The position numbers and the translations under genes were made by a program. Source: Pseudomonas sp. dw_358 (lineage in GTDB: Bacteria > Pseudomonadota > Gammaproteobacteria > Pseudomonadales > Pseudomonadaceae). Taken from it: a stretch of DNA of 64,000 bases. The stretch lies in the NCBI RefSeq assembly GCF_018449655.1, contig NZ_JAAVUX010000003.1:248001-312000 (forward strand). Reading direction: 5' to 3'. Each line of letters begins with the position of its first letter. Within the stretch, counting starts at the first letter, position 1. Below the pieces are notes generated by a model. The model was not told the DNA's origin, did not search any database, and was given only the letters and a program-made list of their open reading frames with translations. This document shows, one piece after another, positions 39,682 to 48,040 of this stretch.

Positions 39682-40875
39682 TTGCCTATCGCACCCTACC
39701 TGCTGCGCAATACCCTCAAGGCCCTTGGTGTGCCTGCACTCTTGCTCCTGGCCAGCCACGCGGTGCACGCCGCAGACTGGATCGTTTCGTCCAATGACGG
39801 CAAATACCAGCGCGTGCAAGGGCGTGACACCTACCCCGAACCTGCCCGCCCCGACTCCCTGACGGTGCTCGACGCCAGTGTGTTTCCACCCCGGGTGGCG
39901 CAGACGGTGCCGGTGGAAAATGGCATTCAGGGCCCGCCCCAGGCCGCCGCCATCAGCCACGATGGCAAGCTGGCGCTGGTGGCCGCGCCAACGCGCTACG
40001 ACCATGGTGCGCAGACACTGGTGCTGGACACCTTCCTGCAGGTGGTGGACCTGAGCACCCAGCCGGCCACCGTGAGCCGCGTCGACCTGGGCAGCCACCC
40101 GCAAGCGGTCGCCTTTGACCGCAGCGGTCAGTGGGGCATGGTCACCTGTGTCGATGGCGGCGTACGCCCGCTGCGTATAGAAGGCAACAAGGTCACGGTG
40201 CTGGGCAGCATCAAGTTGGGTGAAAAACGCCTGGCGGGCGTGGCGTTCACCCATGATGGGCAGCATGTCCTTGCTTCGCTGCGTGACGAACAGGGATTGG
40301 CCGTGCTCGACCTGAAGAACGGCCAATGGCTGGACAGCGGCGACCGCGTCAGCACCGGCGTTGCGCCCTATACCGTGGATGTTTCCAGTGACGGTCACTG
40401 GGCCGTAGTGAGCAACGTCGGGCTCGCGGGACTGGCTGGCTATAAAGGGCGTCTGGCCGGGGATGCCGACAGCGTGACACTGATCGACGTGTCGAAGACA
40501 CCCTTTCGCGCGGTGCAACAGATCACTGTGCCATCGGTACCCGAGGCAGTGGCGATTTCACCGGATGGCCACTGGATTGCCGCCCAGTCCATCGATGGCT
40601 CCAACCTGCTGCCGGACAACCCCGGCTTTCGCCCCCAGGGCCGGGTGACCTTGTTCAAGCTGGAGCACGGTCACGCCGAGAAGGTCAACGATGTGGCGGA
40701 CGGCAACTCGTCCCAGGGCATGGTGTTCAGCGCCGACGGCAAACACTTGATCGTGCAGTTCAACGTCGAGAAGCAACTGGGGTTGTACAGCCTGCAAGGC
40801 GGGCGTCTGGTGGACACCCACCAGCGCATCAAGATCGACGGCGGCCCGTCGTCGTTGCGCAGCGCACCGCGATAA
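39682..40875 (+). CDS. Secreted YncE-like beta-propeller protein
   Basis: 397 residues with a signal peptide (about 1-30, cleaved after SHAVHA). The body consists of repeated strands of the type PQAVAFDRSGQWGMV, LAGVAFTHDGQHVLA, PEAVAISPDGHWIAA and GMVFSADGKHLIV, the blades of a seven-bladed YVTN/YncE or lactonase-like propeller. Periplasmic; ligand unknown. No ATG gives the whole signal peptide, so a TTG at 39682 is used. Confidence 0.8.
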   Translation: MPIAPYLLRNTLKALGVPALLLLASHAVHAADWIVSSNDGKYQRVQGRDTYPEPARPDSLTVLDASVFPPRVAQTVPVENGIQGPPQAAAISHDGKLALVAAPTRYDHGAQTLVLDTFLQVVDLSTQPATVSRVDLGSHPQAVAFDRSGQWGMVTCVDGGVRPLRIEGNKVTVLGSIKLGEKRLAGVAFTHDGQHVLASLRDEQGLAVLDLKNGQWLDSGDRVSTGVAPYTVDVSSDGHWAVVSNVGLAGLAGYKGRLAGDADSVTLIDVSKTPFRAVQQITVPSVPEAVAISPDGHWIAAQSIDGSNLLPDNPGFRPQGRVTLFKLEHGHAEKVNDVADGNSSQGMVFSADGKHLIVQFNVEKQLGLYSLQGGRLVDTHQRIKIDGGPSSLRSAPR

Positions 40876-40895
40876 GCCTGTCGCGTCCCCTCCAA

Positions 40896-40951
40896 GGCAG
40901 GGCTTGCGCGGGAATGACGATCATTGTCTTCCCGAGCAGACTCAGCCCTGG
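40896..40951. repeat. Degenerate REPIN-like pair
   Basis: GGCAGGGCTTGCGCGGGA on the left and TCCCGAGCAGACTCAGCCCT on the right form the same inverted layout as the REPINs at 5435, 21218 and 24215, with more mismatches. Lies between the beta-propeller gene and the small secreted-protein gene. Confidence 0.6.
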
Positions 40952-40976
40952 GGAGCCTGCATGGCAGAACTGGCGA

Positions 40977-41267
40977 TCAATCCTCCTCATCCCCATCATC
41001 GTCGTCTTCATTGCCGTCTGGCGGCTGAGGCTTGCCGGCGTTTTCCTTGATGAAGATCTGGCACCCTTGGTTAAAGGTCGCCGTGGGCGTGTTGCAGGAG
41101 GACTTGTCGGTGAGCTTCTCGCTCTTGGCCCACTCATACCCCCCTGCCAGGCTGGAACACTCCTCGTCGTTTTTGCAGGGCGTGCCATGAAAGCTCTTGC
41201 CTGCCGCCATTACGTGGGCGCTCTGCACGCAGGCTAAAAAAATTGCGGTGTACAGCCATGGCTTCAT
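40977..41267 (-). CDS. Small secreted Cys-containing protein, unknown function
   Basis: 96 residues. A signal peptide is clear (MKPWLYTAIFLACVQSAHVM, then AAG). The mature part has four cysteines (PCKND, EECSS, SSCN, QGCQIF), which could form two disulfides in the periplasm, and a tail of alternating Pro and then almost only Asp and Glu (NEDDDDGDEED). I know no family. ATG at 41267 with GGAGGCATAC upstream. Confidence 0.72.
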   Translation of the reverse strand: MKPWLYTAIFLACVQSAHVMAAGKSFHGTPCKNDEECSSLAGGYEWAKSEKLTDKSSCNTPTATFNQGCQIFIKENAGKPQPPDGNEDDDDGDEED

Positions 41268-41362
41268 GTATGCCTCCTGGGTCACCCTCGCGGGCGGATG
41301 CCGGACTATGATCGATCACAGCCCAGCATAACCAACCCGTCAGCGATTTTCGATCACCTCGC

Positions 41363-42217
41363 TCAATCCTTTGGAAAATCAGTGCCCAGGCTGATATCGC
41401 GCACCGCTTCGATCGCCTTGAGTCGCTCTTTGCGGTCGGCAACCACCGCGTCGAATCCCCATGCACCCAGCGGCAGATGACGCGGCGGTGTTGCTGTCTG
41501 CGTCAGGGCAATCATGGCCTCGCCGGCCCGCACCGGATCGCCAGCCTGCTTGCCGCTGCCTTCGGCGGTGGACGTCATGCGCTTGGCTGCCGTGTCTTGA
41601 TAATCGGCAATCTTCGACGGCGTCTGGTGCAGCGAACGTCCGGCCCAATCCGTGCGAAACGGCCCCGGCTCCACGCAGGTCACAGCAATGCCCAGCGGCT
41701 TGACCTCGGCACTCAACGCATCGGAAAAACCCTCTACGGCATGCTTGGACGCGGCGTAATAGCCAGACCCCGGAAAGCCGATCAGGCCAGCCACCGACGT
41801 GATGTTGATGATATGCCCGCTGCGCTGGGCGCGCATCAGCGGCAGGACCGCGCGAGTCACGGCAAACAACCCGAACACGTTGGCGTCGAACTGCGCGCGG
41901 ATGTCCGCTTCGATGCCCTCCTCGATGGAGCTTTGGTAGCCATAGCCGGCATTGTTGACCAGTACATCGATACGGCCGAAGCGCTCATTGGCCGCGGCCA
42001 CCGCCGCCTCGACTTGTTCGCTGCGGCCAACGTCCAGGTCCAGGGTCAGCACGCGATCCGGCGCGCCCTCGGCCAGGTCCGCAACCCGCGCCTTGTCGCG
42101 CGCGGTAGCCACCAGCCGCCAGCCACGTGCCACGATGAGCCGGGCAAGGGCCTGGCCGAAGCCGGTCGAACAACCCGTGATGAACCAGACTGGCGTATTT
42201 CTTGAGTCATTTGCCAT
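41363..42217 (-). CDS. Short-chain dehydrogenase/reductase
   Basis: 284-residue classical SDR. NAD(P) loop TGCSTGFGQ near residue 15, NNAGYGY, and the catalytic Ser (NITSVAGL), Tyr and Lys (GYYAASKHAVEG). The ATARDK segment at the end of strand two suggests NADPH preference. Substrate unknown. ATG at 42217 has AAAGGAG; a start 15 codons upstream is unlikely. Confidence 0.88.
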   Translation of the reverse strand: MANDSRNTPVWFITGCSTGFGQALARLIVARGWRLVATARDKARVADLAEGAPDRVLTLDLDVGRSEQVEAAVAAANERFGRIDVLVNNAGYGYQSSIEEGIEADIRAQFDANVFGLFAVTRAVLPLMRAQRSGHIINITSVAGLIGFPGSGYYAASKHAVEGFSDALSAEVKPLGIAVTCVEPGPFRTDWAGRSLHQTPSKIADYQDTAAKRMTSTAEGSGKQAGDPVRAGEAMIALTQTATPPRHLPLGAWGFDAVVADRKERLKAIEAVRDISLGTDFPKD

Positions 42218-42276
42218 GGTGCGGTGCTCCTTTGATAAAGAATCGACACGTTCAGTCAGCATGCGCTGCGCCCCGG

Positions 42277-42540
42277 TCAGATGATCACATTGCCCAGAAA
42301 GGCCATCAGCGAGCCGTTGCGCGAGGTAATGCGCCCGCCGTGGGCCGAGCCGTCCGGCAGGATGATCTTCAGGTAAGCGCCGCTTTCGTCAGGCGGCGAG
42401 CTGAGGAATGATACTTCGTAGGTGCCGACCGCCAGCTCGGTCAGCGTCACGGTGTGGGCAGCACTCGGCACGATGGAAAGCTCGGGTGTATCTGAGGGGG
42501 AAAAAAAGACCTCGGCCGGCCCCTGGTAAATGAACGTCAT
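42277..42540 (-). CDS. Small beta-rich protein, unknown
   Basis: 87 residues starting MTFIYQGPAEVFFSPSDTPE, rich in Ser, Thr and hydrophobic residues alternating as in beta strands, with no signal peptide and no Cys. I do not recognise it. It is 59 bases upstream of the SDR on the same strand and divergent from the kaiC-like gene, so it could share a transcript with the SDR. Confidence 0.55.
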   Translation of the reverse strand: MTFIYQGPAEVFFSPSDTPELSIVPSAAHTVTLTELAVGTYEVSFLSSPPDESGAYLKIILPDGSAHGGRITSRNGSLMAFLGNVII

Positions 42541-42771
42541 ACGATCCCTTGGGTTTTCGGCCCTTTCACACTGCAGGCCGCTCCTTCAGTCAGACGCCAG
42601 CCTGCGTCGATGGAGCCCGCGAGCTGACGATTGGTAGGCGATTGCGACGGAACACTTTCGCCCGCCAGCTTTCCAAAATTTCATGAACACGCTCCAAGGC
42701 CTTGCCTCGTCCGGCAGGTGAGGCACCGCTGCCTGTTGTCCAGACGCCCATGGGGTTAGAATCCTTTCACC

Positions 42772-44280
42772 ATGAGTCATTGCGATGGCCTGGATGGCCG
42801 TCATCACTCATCCCTTCTTGACCAGGCAGGCCCGACATTGGAACAGCTCAAACGCCTCGAGACCGGCATCACCGGCTTGGACATTCTGTTGAAAGGCGGC
42901 CTGGTGGCCGGCGCCTCCTACATCGTTCAAGGCCGGCCAGGATCAGGCAAGACCATCCTGGCCAACCAGATGGCGTTCCACCACATCCGTCAGGGCGGCC
43001 GGGCGCTGGTGGCCACGCTGCTGTCCGAATCCCATGAACGGCTGTTCCAGTACCTGTCCACCCTGAGCTTTTTCGACCCGCGCTACATCGGCAATGACAT
43101 CCAGTTTGTCAGCGCCTTCGACACCCTGGAAAACGAAGGCCTGGACGAAGTGGTGCGCCTGGTGCGCCGCGAGATGATCCGGCAGAAGGCTTCGGTGCTG
43201 ATCATCGACGGCCTGCTTAACGCCCGGTCCCAGGCCGAATCGCCCATCGACACCAAGAAATTCATCGCCGAGCTGCAGGGCCACGCGGCCTTTGCCGGTT
43301 GCACGGTGCTGTTTCTGACCAGCTCGCGGCTGGACGACGGCAGCCCGGAACACACCATGGTCGACGGCGTCATCGAACTGGGCGAAGAGTTGATGGGCAC
43401 CCGCTCGGTGCGGCGCATCCAGCTGCGCAAGACCCGCGGCAGCGGCGCCTTGTCGGGGCTGCATGAATGCGTGATCGAAGATGACGGCCTGGTGGTCTAC
43501 CCGCGCCTGGAAACCCTCTACAGCCATCCCTCGCAATTGCGCGAGACCGACATGGCGCGCCAGACCAGCGGCGTCCCGGCACTGGATCGCGTCACCGAAG
43601 GCGGCCTGCCGCGCGCCTCGGTGACCCTGGCACTGGGACCTTCGGGCGTGGGCAAGACCACCCTGGGCATCAACTTTCTCTCGGCCGCCACCGCCGAGGA
43701 GCCGGGGCTGCATTTCGGCTTCTACGAAACGCCCGATCGCCTGACCCTCAAGGCCAAGGCCTTGGGGCACGACTTTCAGGCCATGCGCGACGCCGGCGCC
43801 TTGCACATCGTCTGGCAACCCACCACCGAAGGCCTGCTCGATGGCCTGGGCGCCCGGCTGATTGCGCTGGTGGACCAATACCACATCAAGCGGCTGGTGA
43901 TCGACAGTTTTGGCGGCATGATCATCCCCTGCAATCACCCCGCCCGGCTGAGCGGGTTCTTCAGTGCCCTGATGGGTGAGATGCGCGCCCGCGGCGTACT
44001 GGTGTTCGCCACCTGGGAAATCCGCGGGCTGTTCGGCCCTGAGATCGATGCGCCCACCCCCGACCTCTCGAGCATCGTCGACAACCTGCTGCTGATGCGT
44101 TTCGTCGAGCACCAGTCCGAGCTCAAGCGCCTGCTGTCCGTACTCAAGATGAGAGACAGCACCTATGACACGGCCTTGTTCGAAGTGGTGATCAACGATC
44201 AGGGTCTCGACCTGAGGACGGCTTTCACTCATGTGGAGTCTGCCTGGTCCGGTAGTGCCTCCACGATTGCGAAGTCGTGA
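42772..44280 (+). CDS. KaiC-like double-domain ATPase
   Basis: 502 residues with two RecA/KaiC domains. The first has Walker A GRPGSGKT at 54-61 and acidic residue Glu86 (LLSESHE); the second has GPSGVGKT at 289-296, Glu319 (FYETPDR) and Walker B Asp378 (RLVIDSF). The C-terminal stretch PDLSSIVDNLLLMRFVEHQS aligns by eye with the cyanobacterial KaiC phosphorylation segment; Ser433 and Ser434 fall where S431/T432 lie. No kaiA or kaiB is nearby; instead a response regulator follows 20 bases downstream. Role: probably an ATP-driven signalling hub, not a proven clock. The ribosome site is weak. Confidence 0.88.
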   Translation: MSHCDGLDGRHHSSLLDQAGPTLEQLKRLETGITGLDILLKGGLVAGASYIVQGRPGSGKTILANQMAFHHIRQGGRALVATLLSESHERLFQYLSTLSFFDPRYIGNDIQFVSAFDTLENEGLDEVVRLVRREMIRQKASVLIIDGLLNARSQAESPIDTKKFIAELQGHAAFAGCTVLFLTSSRLDDGSPEHTMVDGVIELGEELMGTRSVRRIQLRKTRGSGALSGLHECVIEDDGLVVYPRLETLYSHPSQLRETDMARQTSGVPALDRVTEGGLPRASVTLALGPSGVGKTTLGINFLSAATAEEPGLHFGFYETPDRLTLKAKALGHDFQAMRDAGALHIVWQPTTEGLLDGLGARLIALVDQYHIKRLVIDSFGGMIIPCNHPARLSGFFSALMGEMRARGVLVFATWEIRGLFGPEIDAPTPDLSSIVDNLLLMRFVEHQSELKRLLSVLKMRDSTYDTALFEVVINDQGLDLRTAFTHVESAWSGSASTIAKS

Positions 44281-44300
44281 GCGGGCGGAGTCGAATCGAG

Positions 44301-44666
44301 ATGAGCACCGTTCTGATCGTCGATGACGAATATGTGATAGCGGACATCCTGGCCTTTGCCCTCGAGGACGAGGGGTACATGGTGGTCAAGGGCTCCAGTG
44401 CGCGCAAAGGCCTGGATATCCTCGAGCGTGATCGTCCATCCCTGGTCATCACTGACTACATGATGCCCGGCATGAACGGTGCCGAGTTTGCCCGCGAGAT
44501 TCGCAAGCGCGCGGCGTTCGAGCATCTGCCGATCATCCTGATGACCGGCGGCCAGGGCCGCGAGGGCCGCTCGGCACCAGACCTGTTTACCCGGGTCTTC
44601 GACAAGCCGTTCGACATTGGGGCGATGCTGGCCGCTGTCGCCGAGCTGGTTGGCGACACGCCGTGA
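44301..44666 (+). CDS. Single-domain response regulator
   Basis: 121-residue receiver domain without an output domain. Acidic pocket Asp8-Asp9, phospho-acceptor Asp52 (SLVITDYMMPGMNG), Thr82 (LMTGG) and Lys102 (FDKPFD) are all present, so it should be phosphorylated. CheY/SpoOF-type, acting by protein contact. Lies between the kaiC-like and MarR genes; the GAF-histidine kinase at 45588-46811 is the nearest candidate donor. Confidence 0.92.
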   Translation: MSTVLIVDDEYVIADILAFALEDEGYMVVKGSSARKGLDILERDRPSLVITDYMMPGMNGAEFAREIRKRAAFEHLPIILMTGGQGREGRSAPDLFTRVFDKPFDIGAMLAAVAELVGDTP

Positions 44667-45106
44667 CCGATTTCACTGCCCCCGAGCAGCTGGCCGAAGC
44701 GCTGCGTCAGGTCGTCGGCAACCTGGTGCGCAAGGTGCGCGGCGAGGCGCAGACGCCCTCCTCGGCCCAGTCCGAAACCCTGGGTTTCATCGACCGTCAT
44801 GGCCCCGCCAGTGTCAGTGAGCTGGCGGCCCATCGCCAGGTCAAGCACCAGAGCATGCGCCTGGTGGTGGCTCAGCTGGAAACCCGGCAACTGGTGAGCC
44901 GGGCAGCGGACCCAAACGACGGCCGCAAGCAATTGCTTGCACTGACGCCCGCAGGCCTTGAATTGTTACTCGCCGAGCAGCGCCAGCGCCGCGACTGGCT
45001 GGCCACTCGGCTGGCGCAACAGGTCAGCAGCGCGGAACGACAGACCTTGGGTGCCGCCGTGCAGATTCTGGAAAAGCTGCTGGCCGCCGACGGCCCATCA
45101 CGCTGA
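44663..45106 (+). CDS. MarR-family transcription regulator
   Basis: 147 residues with the winged helix of the MarR family: ASVSELAAHRQVKHQSMRLVVAQLE as helix-turn-helix and the wing AADPNDGRKQLLALTPAG. No Cys, so it is not a thiol-based OhrR sensor; ligand unknown. The GTG start overlaps the response-regulator stop (GTGA). Its 3' end overlaps the convergent ester-cyclase-like gene by nine bases. The palindrome at 45548 is a candidate binding site. Confidence 0.88.
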   Translation: MTDFTAPEQLAEALRQVVGNLVRKVRGEAQTPSSAQSETLGFIDRHGPASVSELAAHRQVKHQSMRLVVAQLETRQLVSRAADPNDGRKQLLALTPAGLELLLAEQRQRRDWLATRLAQQVSSAERQTLGAAVQILEKLLAADGPSR

Positions 45107-45508
45107 ACGCAGGCCGGCAAGGACGCTGGCCAATGAGTTCATGCCCCAATGCTCAACGTACTGACCATCGCGCACGCGTACGATATCGATAACCTCGATC
45201 AGCACTGCGCGCCCCGTGGCCGGAATGCCCATGAGCGCGCCCGTGTGCTGGCCGGTGATGCGTTTACGAGTGGTCACCCGGTCGTCTTCGGCGATCTGAT
45301 CGAGGATCTCGACCTTGAGCTCGGACAAGCCAGGGTGCAGCACATCGTGAAAGGTCATCCACAGGCTTTCCCGGCCTGCGGGCTGCCCGGGCGGTGCCGT
45401 GCGATTGACGAAATCCTCCGCCACCAAGGCTTCGAAGACCTCCCGCTGGCAAGCCTGGATGACTTCATGATTGAAGCGTTGAACGACGGCCTTGTTGGCG
45501 GCTGACAT
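45098..45508 (-). CDS. SnoaL-like/ester cyclase family protein
   Basis: 136 residues with the SnoaL-type alpha+beta barrel: FNHEVIQACQREVFEALVAEDFVNRT, DQIAEDDRVTTRKRITGQHTG and the end VIDIVRVRDGQYVEHWG. Members include polyketide cyclases and many proteins of unknown role. ATG at 45508 follows GAGGGTGA. Its promoter contains a 19-base palindrome. Confidence 0.82.
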   Translation of the reverse strand: MSAANKAVVQRFNHEVIQACQREVFEALVAEDFVNRTAPPGQPAGRESLWMTFHDVLHPGLSELKVEILDQIAEDDRVTTRKRITGQHTGALMGIPATGRAVLIEVIDIVRVRDGQYVEHWGMNSLASVLAGLRSA

Positions 45509-45547
45509 GGGATCACCCTCGAATGAACGAATATGAAATACCCAAAC

Positions 45548-45566
45548 TATACAGTCAGACTGTATA
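45548..45566 (-). promoter_or_regulatory. Palindromic operator in the ester-cyclase promoter
   Basis: TATACAGTCAGACTGTATA is a perfect 9+1+9 palindrome. On the minus strand it lies between a TTGATT -35-like and overlaps a TATAGT -10-like hexamer, spaced 15-16 bases, 40 bases before the ester-cyclase ATG. A repressor bound there would block the promoter; the MarR protein encoded at 44663 is the first candidate. Confidence 0.65.
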
Positions 45567-45587
45567 AATCAACCACTCACCGGCGCG

Positions 45588-46811
45588 TTACGTCCACTTC
45601 AGTCGTGCGGGCACCGTGGCCACGAATTCTGTCCCCCAGCCCTCCTCGGACTGCACGTGCAGGGTGCCTTTGTGCCCCAGGCAGATCTGGTGGGCGATGT
45701 ACAATCCCAGCCCCAGTCCTTCCTCCCGCTGGCCGGCTTCAGCGCGGCGGAACGGCTGGAACAACAGCGGCATCAATTCGCCGGCGATGGCTGGCCCGGC
45801 ATTGCGCACGGCCAGCACCAGCGTGTCGTCACGGGTGTGAATGCGGACCAGAATCGGCTCGCCCTTCGCGCCGTGGACAATGGCGTTACCCAGCAGGTTG
45901 GAGAGCAACTGCGTCAAGCGCCGGGCATCGCAGTAGAGCCCATCCGACACCTCCAACGTCGCCTCTATGTGCGCCTCCGGATGAGCCGCTCGCAACTCGG
46001 CGATCACCAGGGCAAACTGCCCCTGCAGGTCATCGGTCATTACCGGCTTGACCGGAATCCCCCCACCCAACTTGCCCCGAGCGAAGTCCAGCACGTCTTC
46101 GATCAGGCTGCCCATACGCAGGGCACTCTTGCGAATGGCCTGGACCATTCTCAGGCTGCGGGGGTCAGCGATACGGGTTTCCAGCAGGTCGGCGCTCATG
46201 CGCACGGCACTCAAGGGCGTGCGCAAATCGTGGCCCAGTACGGCGATGAACTGCTCGCGCAAGCGCCCGACTTCGGTGGCATCGGCCAGGGCATCTTCGG
46301 ATTTGAGCAAACCTTGATACAGGTCCAGGTTCATGGCGATCAACTGCGCATACAGCCCCAGGGTCTTGAGCACCACGGCCTCGTCGAAATGCGCCGGCAG
46401 CGAATCGATGGCACACAACGTGCCAAAGAACTCGCCATCGGCCGTGATGATGGGCATGGACACATAGCTTTCCAGCTTGTAGGTCCGGGGAGTGTGGTGC
46501 TGCGAAAACACCGGGTGCTGACTGGCGTGGTTGAAGATCACCGGCTGGCGATGCTGGCGGATCTCGTGGCAGATGGTCGATTCCAGTACCAACTGCCCAC
46601 CGGGTACCAGGCCGAACTCGATGGAATCATCCACCGCGCAGACTACCCAGTTGCGGTCCGTGACCCGCGCCACGGCAGCGAAGCGCATGCCGGTGGTCTG
46701 CTTGACCATTTCCAGAATCAGCGGCACCGCGTCGATCCTGGCGACGGCGGCCACGCTGCTGGAGAAGTCCTGTACGGGCGGATCGAGTGAGTCAGGCGAG
46801 GGTTGAGTCAC
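45588..46811 (-). CDS. GAF-domain sensor histidine kinase
   Basis: About 407 residues. GAF domain from about 20 to 150 (FAAVARVTDRNWVVCAVDD, SYVSMPIITADGEFFGTLCA), HisKA with phospho-accepting His194 (VLGHDLRTPLSAVRM), and HATPase_c with N box (LLSNLLGNAIVHG) and G boxes (GLGLGLYIAHQI). No membrane segment, so a soluble sensor; the GAF resembles phytochrome-like kinases that pair with GAF-first input. Start is uncertain: GTG at 46811 is used, a TTG 17 codons upstream is possible. Probably feeds the response regulator at 44301. Confidence 0.87.
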   Translation of the reverse strand: MTQPSPDSLDPPVQDFSSSVAAVARIDAVPLILEMVKQTTGMRFAAVARVTDRNWVVCAVDDSIEFGLVPGGQLVLESTICHEIRQHRQPVIFNHASQHPVFSQHHTPRTYKLESYVSMPIITADGEFFGTLCAIDSLPAHFDEAVVLKTLGLYAQLIAMNLDLYQGLLKSEDALADATEVGRLREQFIAVLGHDLRTPLSAVRMSADLLETRIADPRSLRMVQAIRKSALRMGSLIEDVLDFARGKLGGGIPVKPVMTDDLQGQFALVIAELRAAHPEAHIEATLEVSDGLYCDARRLTQLLSNLLGNAIVHGAKGEPILVRIHTRDDTLVLAVRNAGPAIAGELMPLLFQPFRRAEAGQREEGLGLGLYIAHQICLGHKGTLHVQSEEGWGTEFVATVPARLKWT

Positions 46812-47083
46812 GATTGAAATCGATTCCTGGGCAGTCGAATGAGCGGGTCCGCAAGGGGCCAAGGGCCATCAGCCCGTGCAGAATACCCCACTCGTACGGC
46901 CACCGGCCCTCGCCGGCGCAGAGAAAAATCACCGCTCATCTGTAACTGTCTTGTCGGCGCGAGCCCCGGCGGAGGTCAGCCGGGGCTACTTCGAGCTCGT
47001 TATCGCGACCCGAAAAGCCGGTTCAAGGGCGAATCGTGGTACTGCTGCGCCGGCCACATTCGCCGGTCTGCCGGCAACTTGCT

Positions 47084-48040
47084 TCACAGATCCAACACCA
47101 ACCGACTCGACCGACTACTGGAACAACACACCATCATCGTCCCCCGCCGAACATGCTCCTCGGCGCTCTGCACACTGTCGGCATGAACCGGCTCACCCTC
47201 CAGCACCCGCACCTCACAGGCTCCGCAAATGCCCTGTTCGCAGGAATACATGACATCCACCCCCGCATCACACAGCACCTGCAAAATGCTCTCGCCCGGG
47301 CTGACCAGCATTTCGCTGCCGGACCGCGCCAAAACCACGGTAAACCCTTGCTCGGCCACCGCGGCTGGCGCAGCAGCCTGGAAGCGCTCCAGGTGTAAAC
47401 GTGGCCCCAGGTCAGCGCCGATGTCTTCCAGCTCGTCGAGCATGGCTTGCGGCCCGCAGCAGTAAACATGGGCGTCATCCGCCATGCCCTGCAGGGCCTG
47501 GGCCAGTGACTTGCGACCAGGGTCGATGTGCCGGGAATAATGCAACGTCACGCCGCTCTGCCCCTCCAGGGTAGAGCGGAACAGCGCGTGTTCGCCGGTG
47601 CGGCACCAGTAGTGCAACTGCACGGCGCGGCCCTGGTCGAGCAGCGCGCGGTACATGGAGTAGATCGGCGTGATGCCGATGCCACCGGCCAGCAGGATCA
47701 CCGGAGCATCATCGTGCACCAGTGCGAAATGATTGCGCGGCGCGCTCACGTCCAGGATCTGACCGACCCGGGCATGGTCATGCAGCCACAACGAACCGCC
47801 GCGGCCGCGCTCCTCACGCTTGACCCCGATCACATAGCGGCGGGCATCGCACAGCGGCGCCACCAGTGAATACTGGCGGACCAGGCCTCCCGGGATGTGC
47901 AGGTCCAGATGCGCCCCGGCTTCCACGCTGGGCAGGTCGGCGGCGTCCAGTGCCTCCAGTTCATAGAGCACGATATCCTGCGCGCCGTAGCGCATACCGG
48001 TCAGGCGTACACGGCAATTCCCCGCTTCAAACGGCGCCAT
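47084..48040 (-). CDS. Oxygenase reductase (PDR/VanB-type)
   Basis: 318-residue electron-transfer partner of the Rieske oxygenase. FMN region RQYSLVAPLC, NAD region LAGGIGITPIYSM and YCCGPQAMLDEL, and a C-terminal plant-type [2Fe-2S] ferredoxin with CEQGICGAC and a further Cys in MVCCSSS. This is the phthalate dioxygenase reductase/VanB layout. ATG at 48040 overlaps the oxygenase end by 14 bases. Last gene of the six-gene operon. Confidence 0.92.
   Translation of the reverse strand: MAPFEAGNCRVRLTGMRYGAQDIVLYELEALDAADLPSVEAGAHLDLHIPGGLVRQYSLVAPLCDARRYVIGVKREERGRGGSLWLHDHARVGQILDVSAPRNHFALVHDDAPVILLAGGIGITPIYSMYRALLDQGRAVQLHYWCRTGEHALFRSTLEGQSGVTLHYSRHIDPGRKSLAQALQGMADDAHVYCCGPQAMLDELEDIGADLGPRLHLERFQAAAPAAVAEQGFTVVLARSGSEMLVSPGESILQVLCDAGVDVMYSCEQGICGACEVRVLEGEPVHADSVQSAEEHVRRGTMMVCCSSSRSSRLVLDL

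Noticed and set aside
42586..42807. 73-codon frame between the small unknown gene and the kaiC-like gene
   Set aside because: Overlaps the kaiC-like start on the opposite strand, no ribosome site, no family resemblance.
42772..44280. A true circadian Kai clock
   Set aside because: No KaiA or KaiB gene is in the window and acidic ATPase residues differ; only KaiC-like signalling is claimed.
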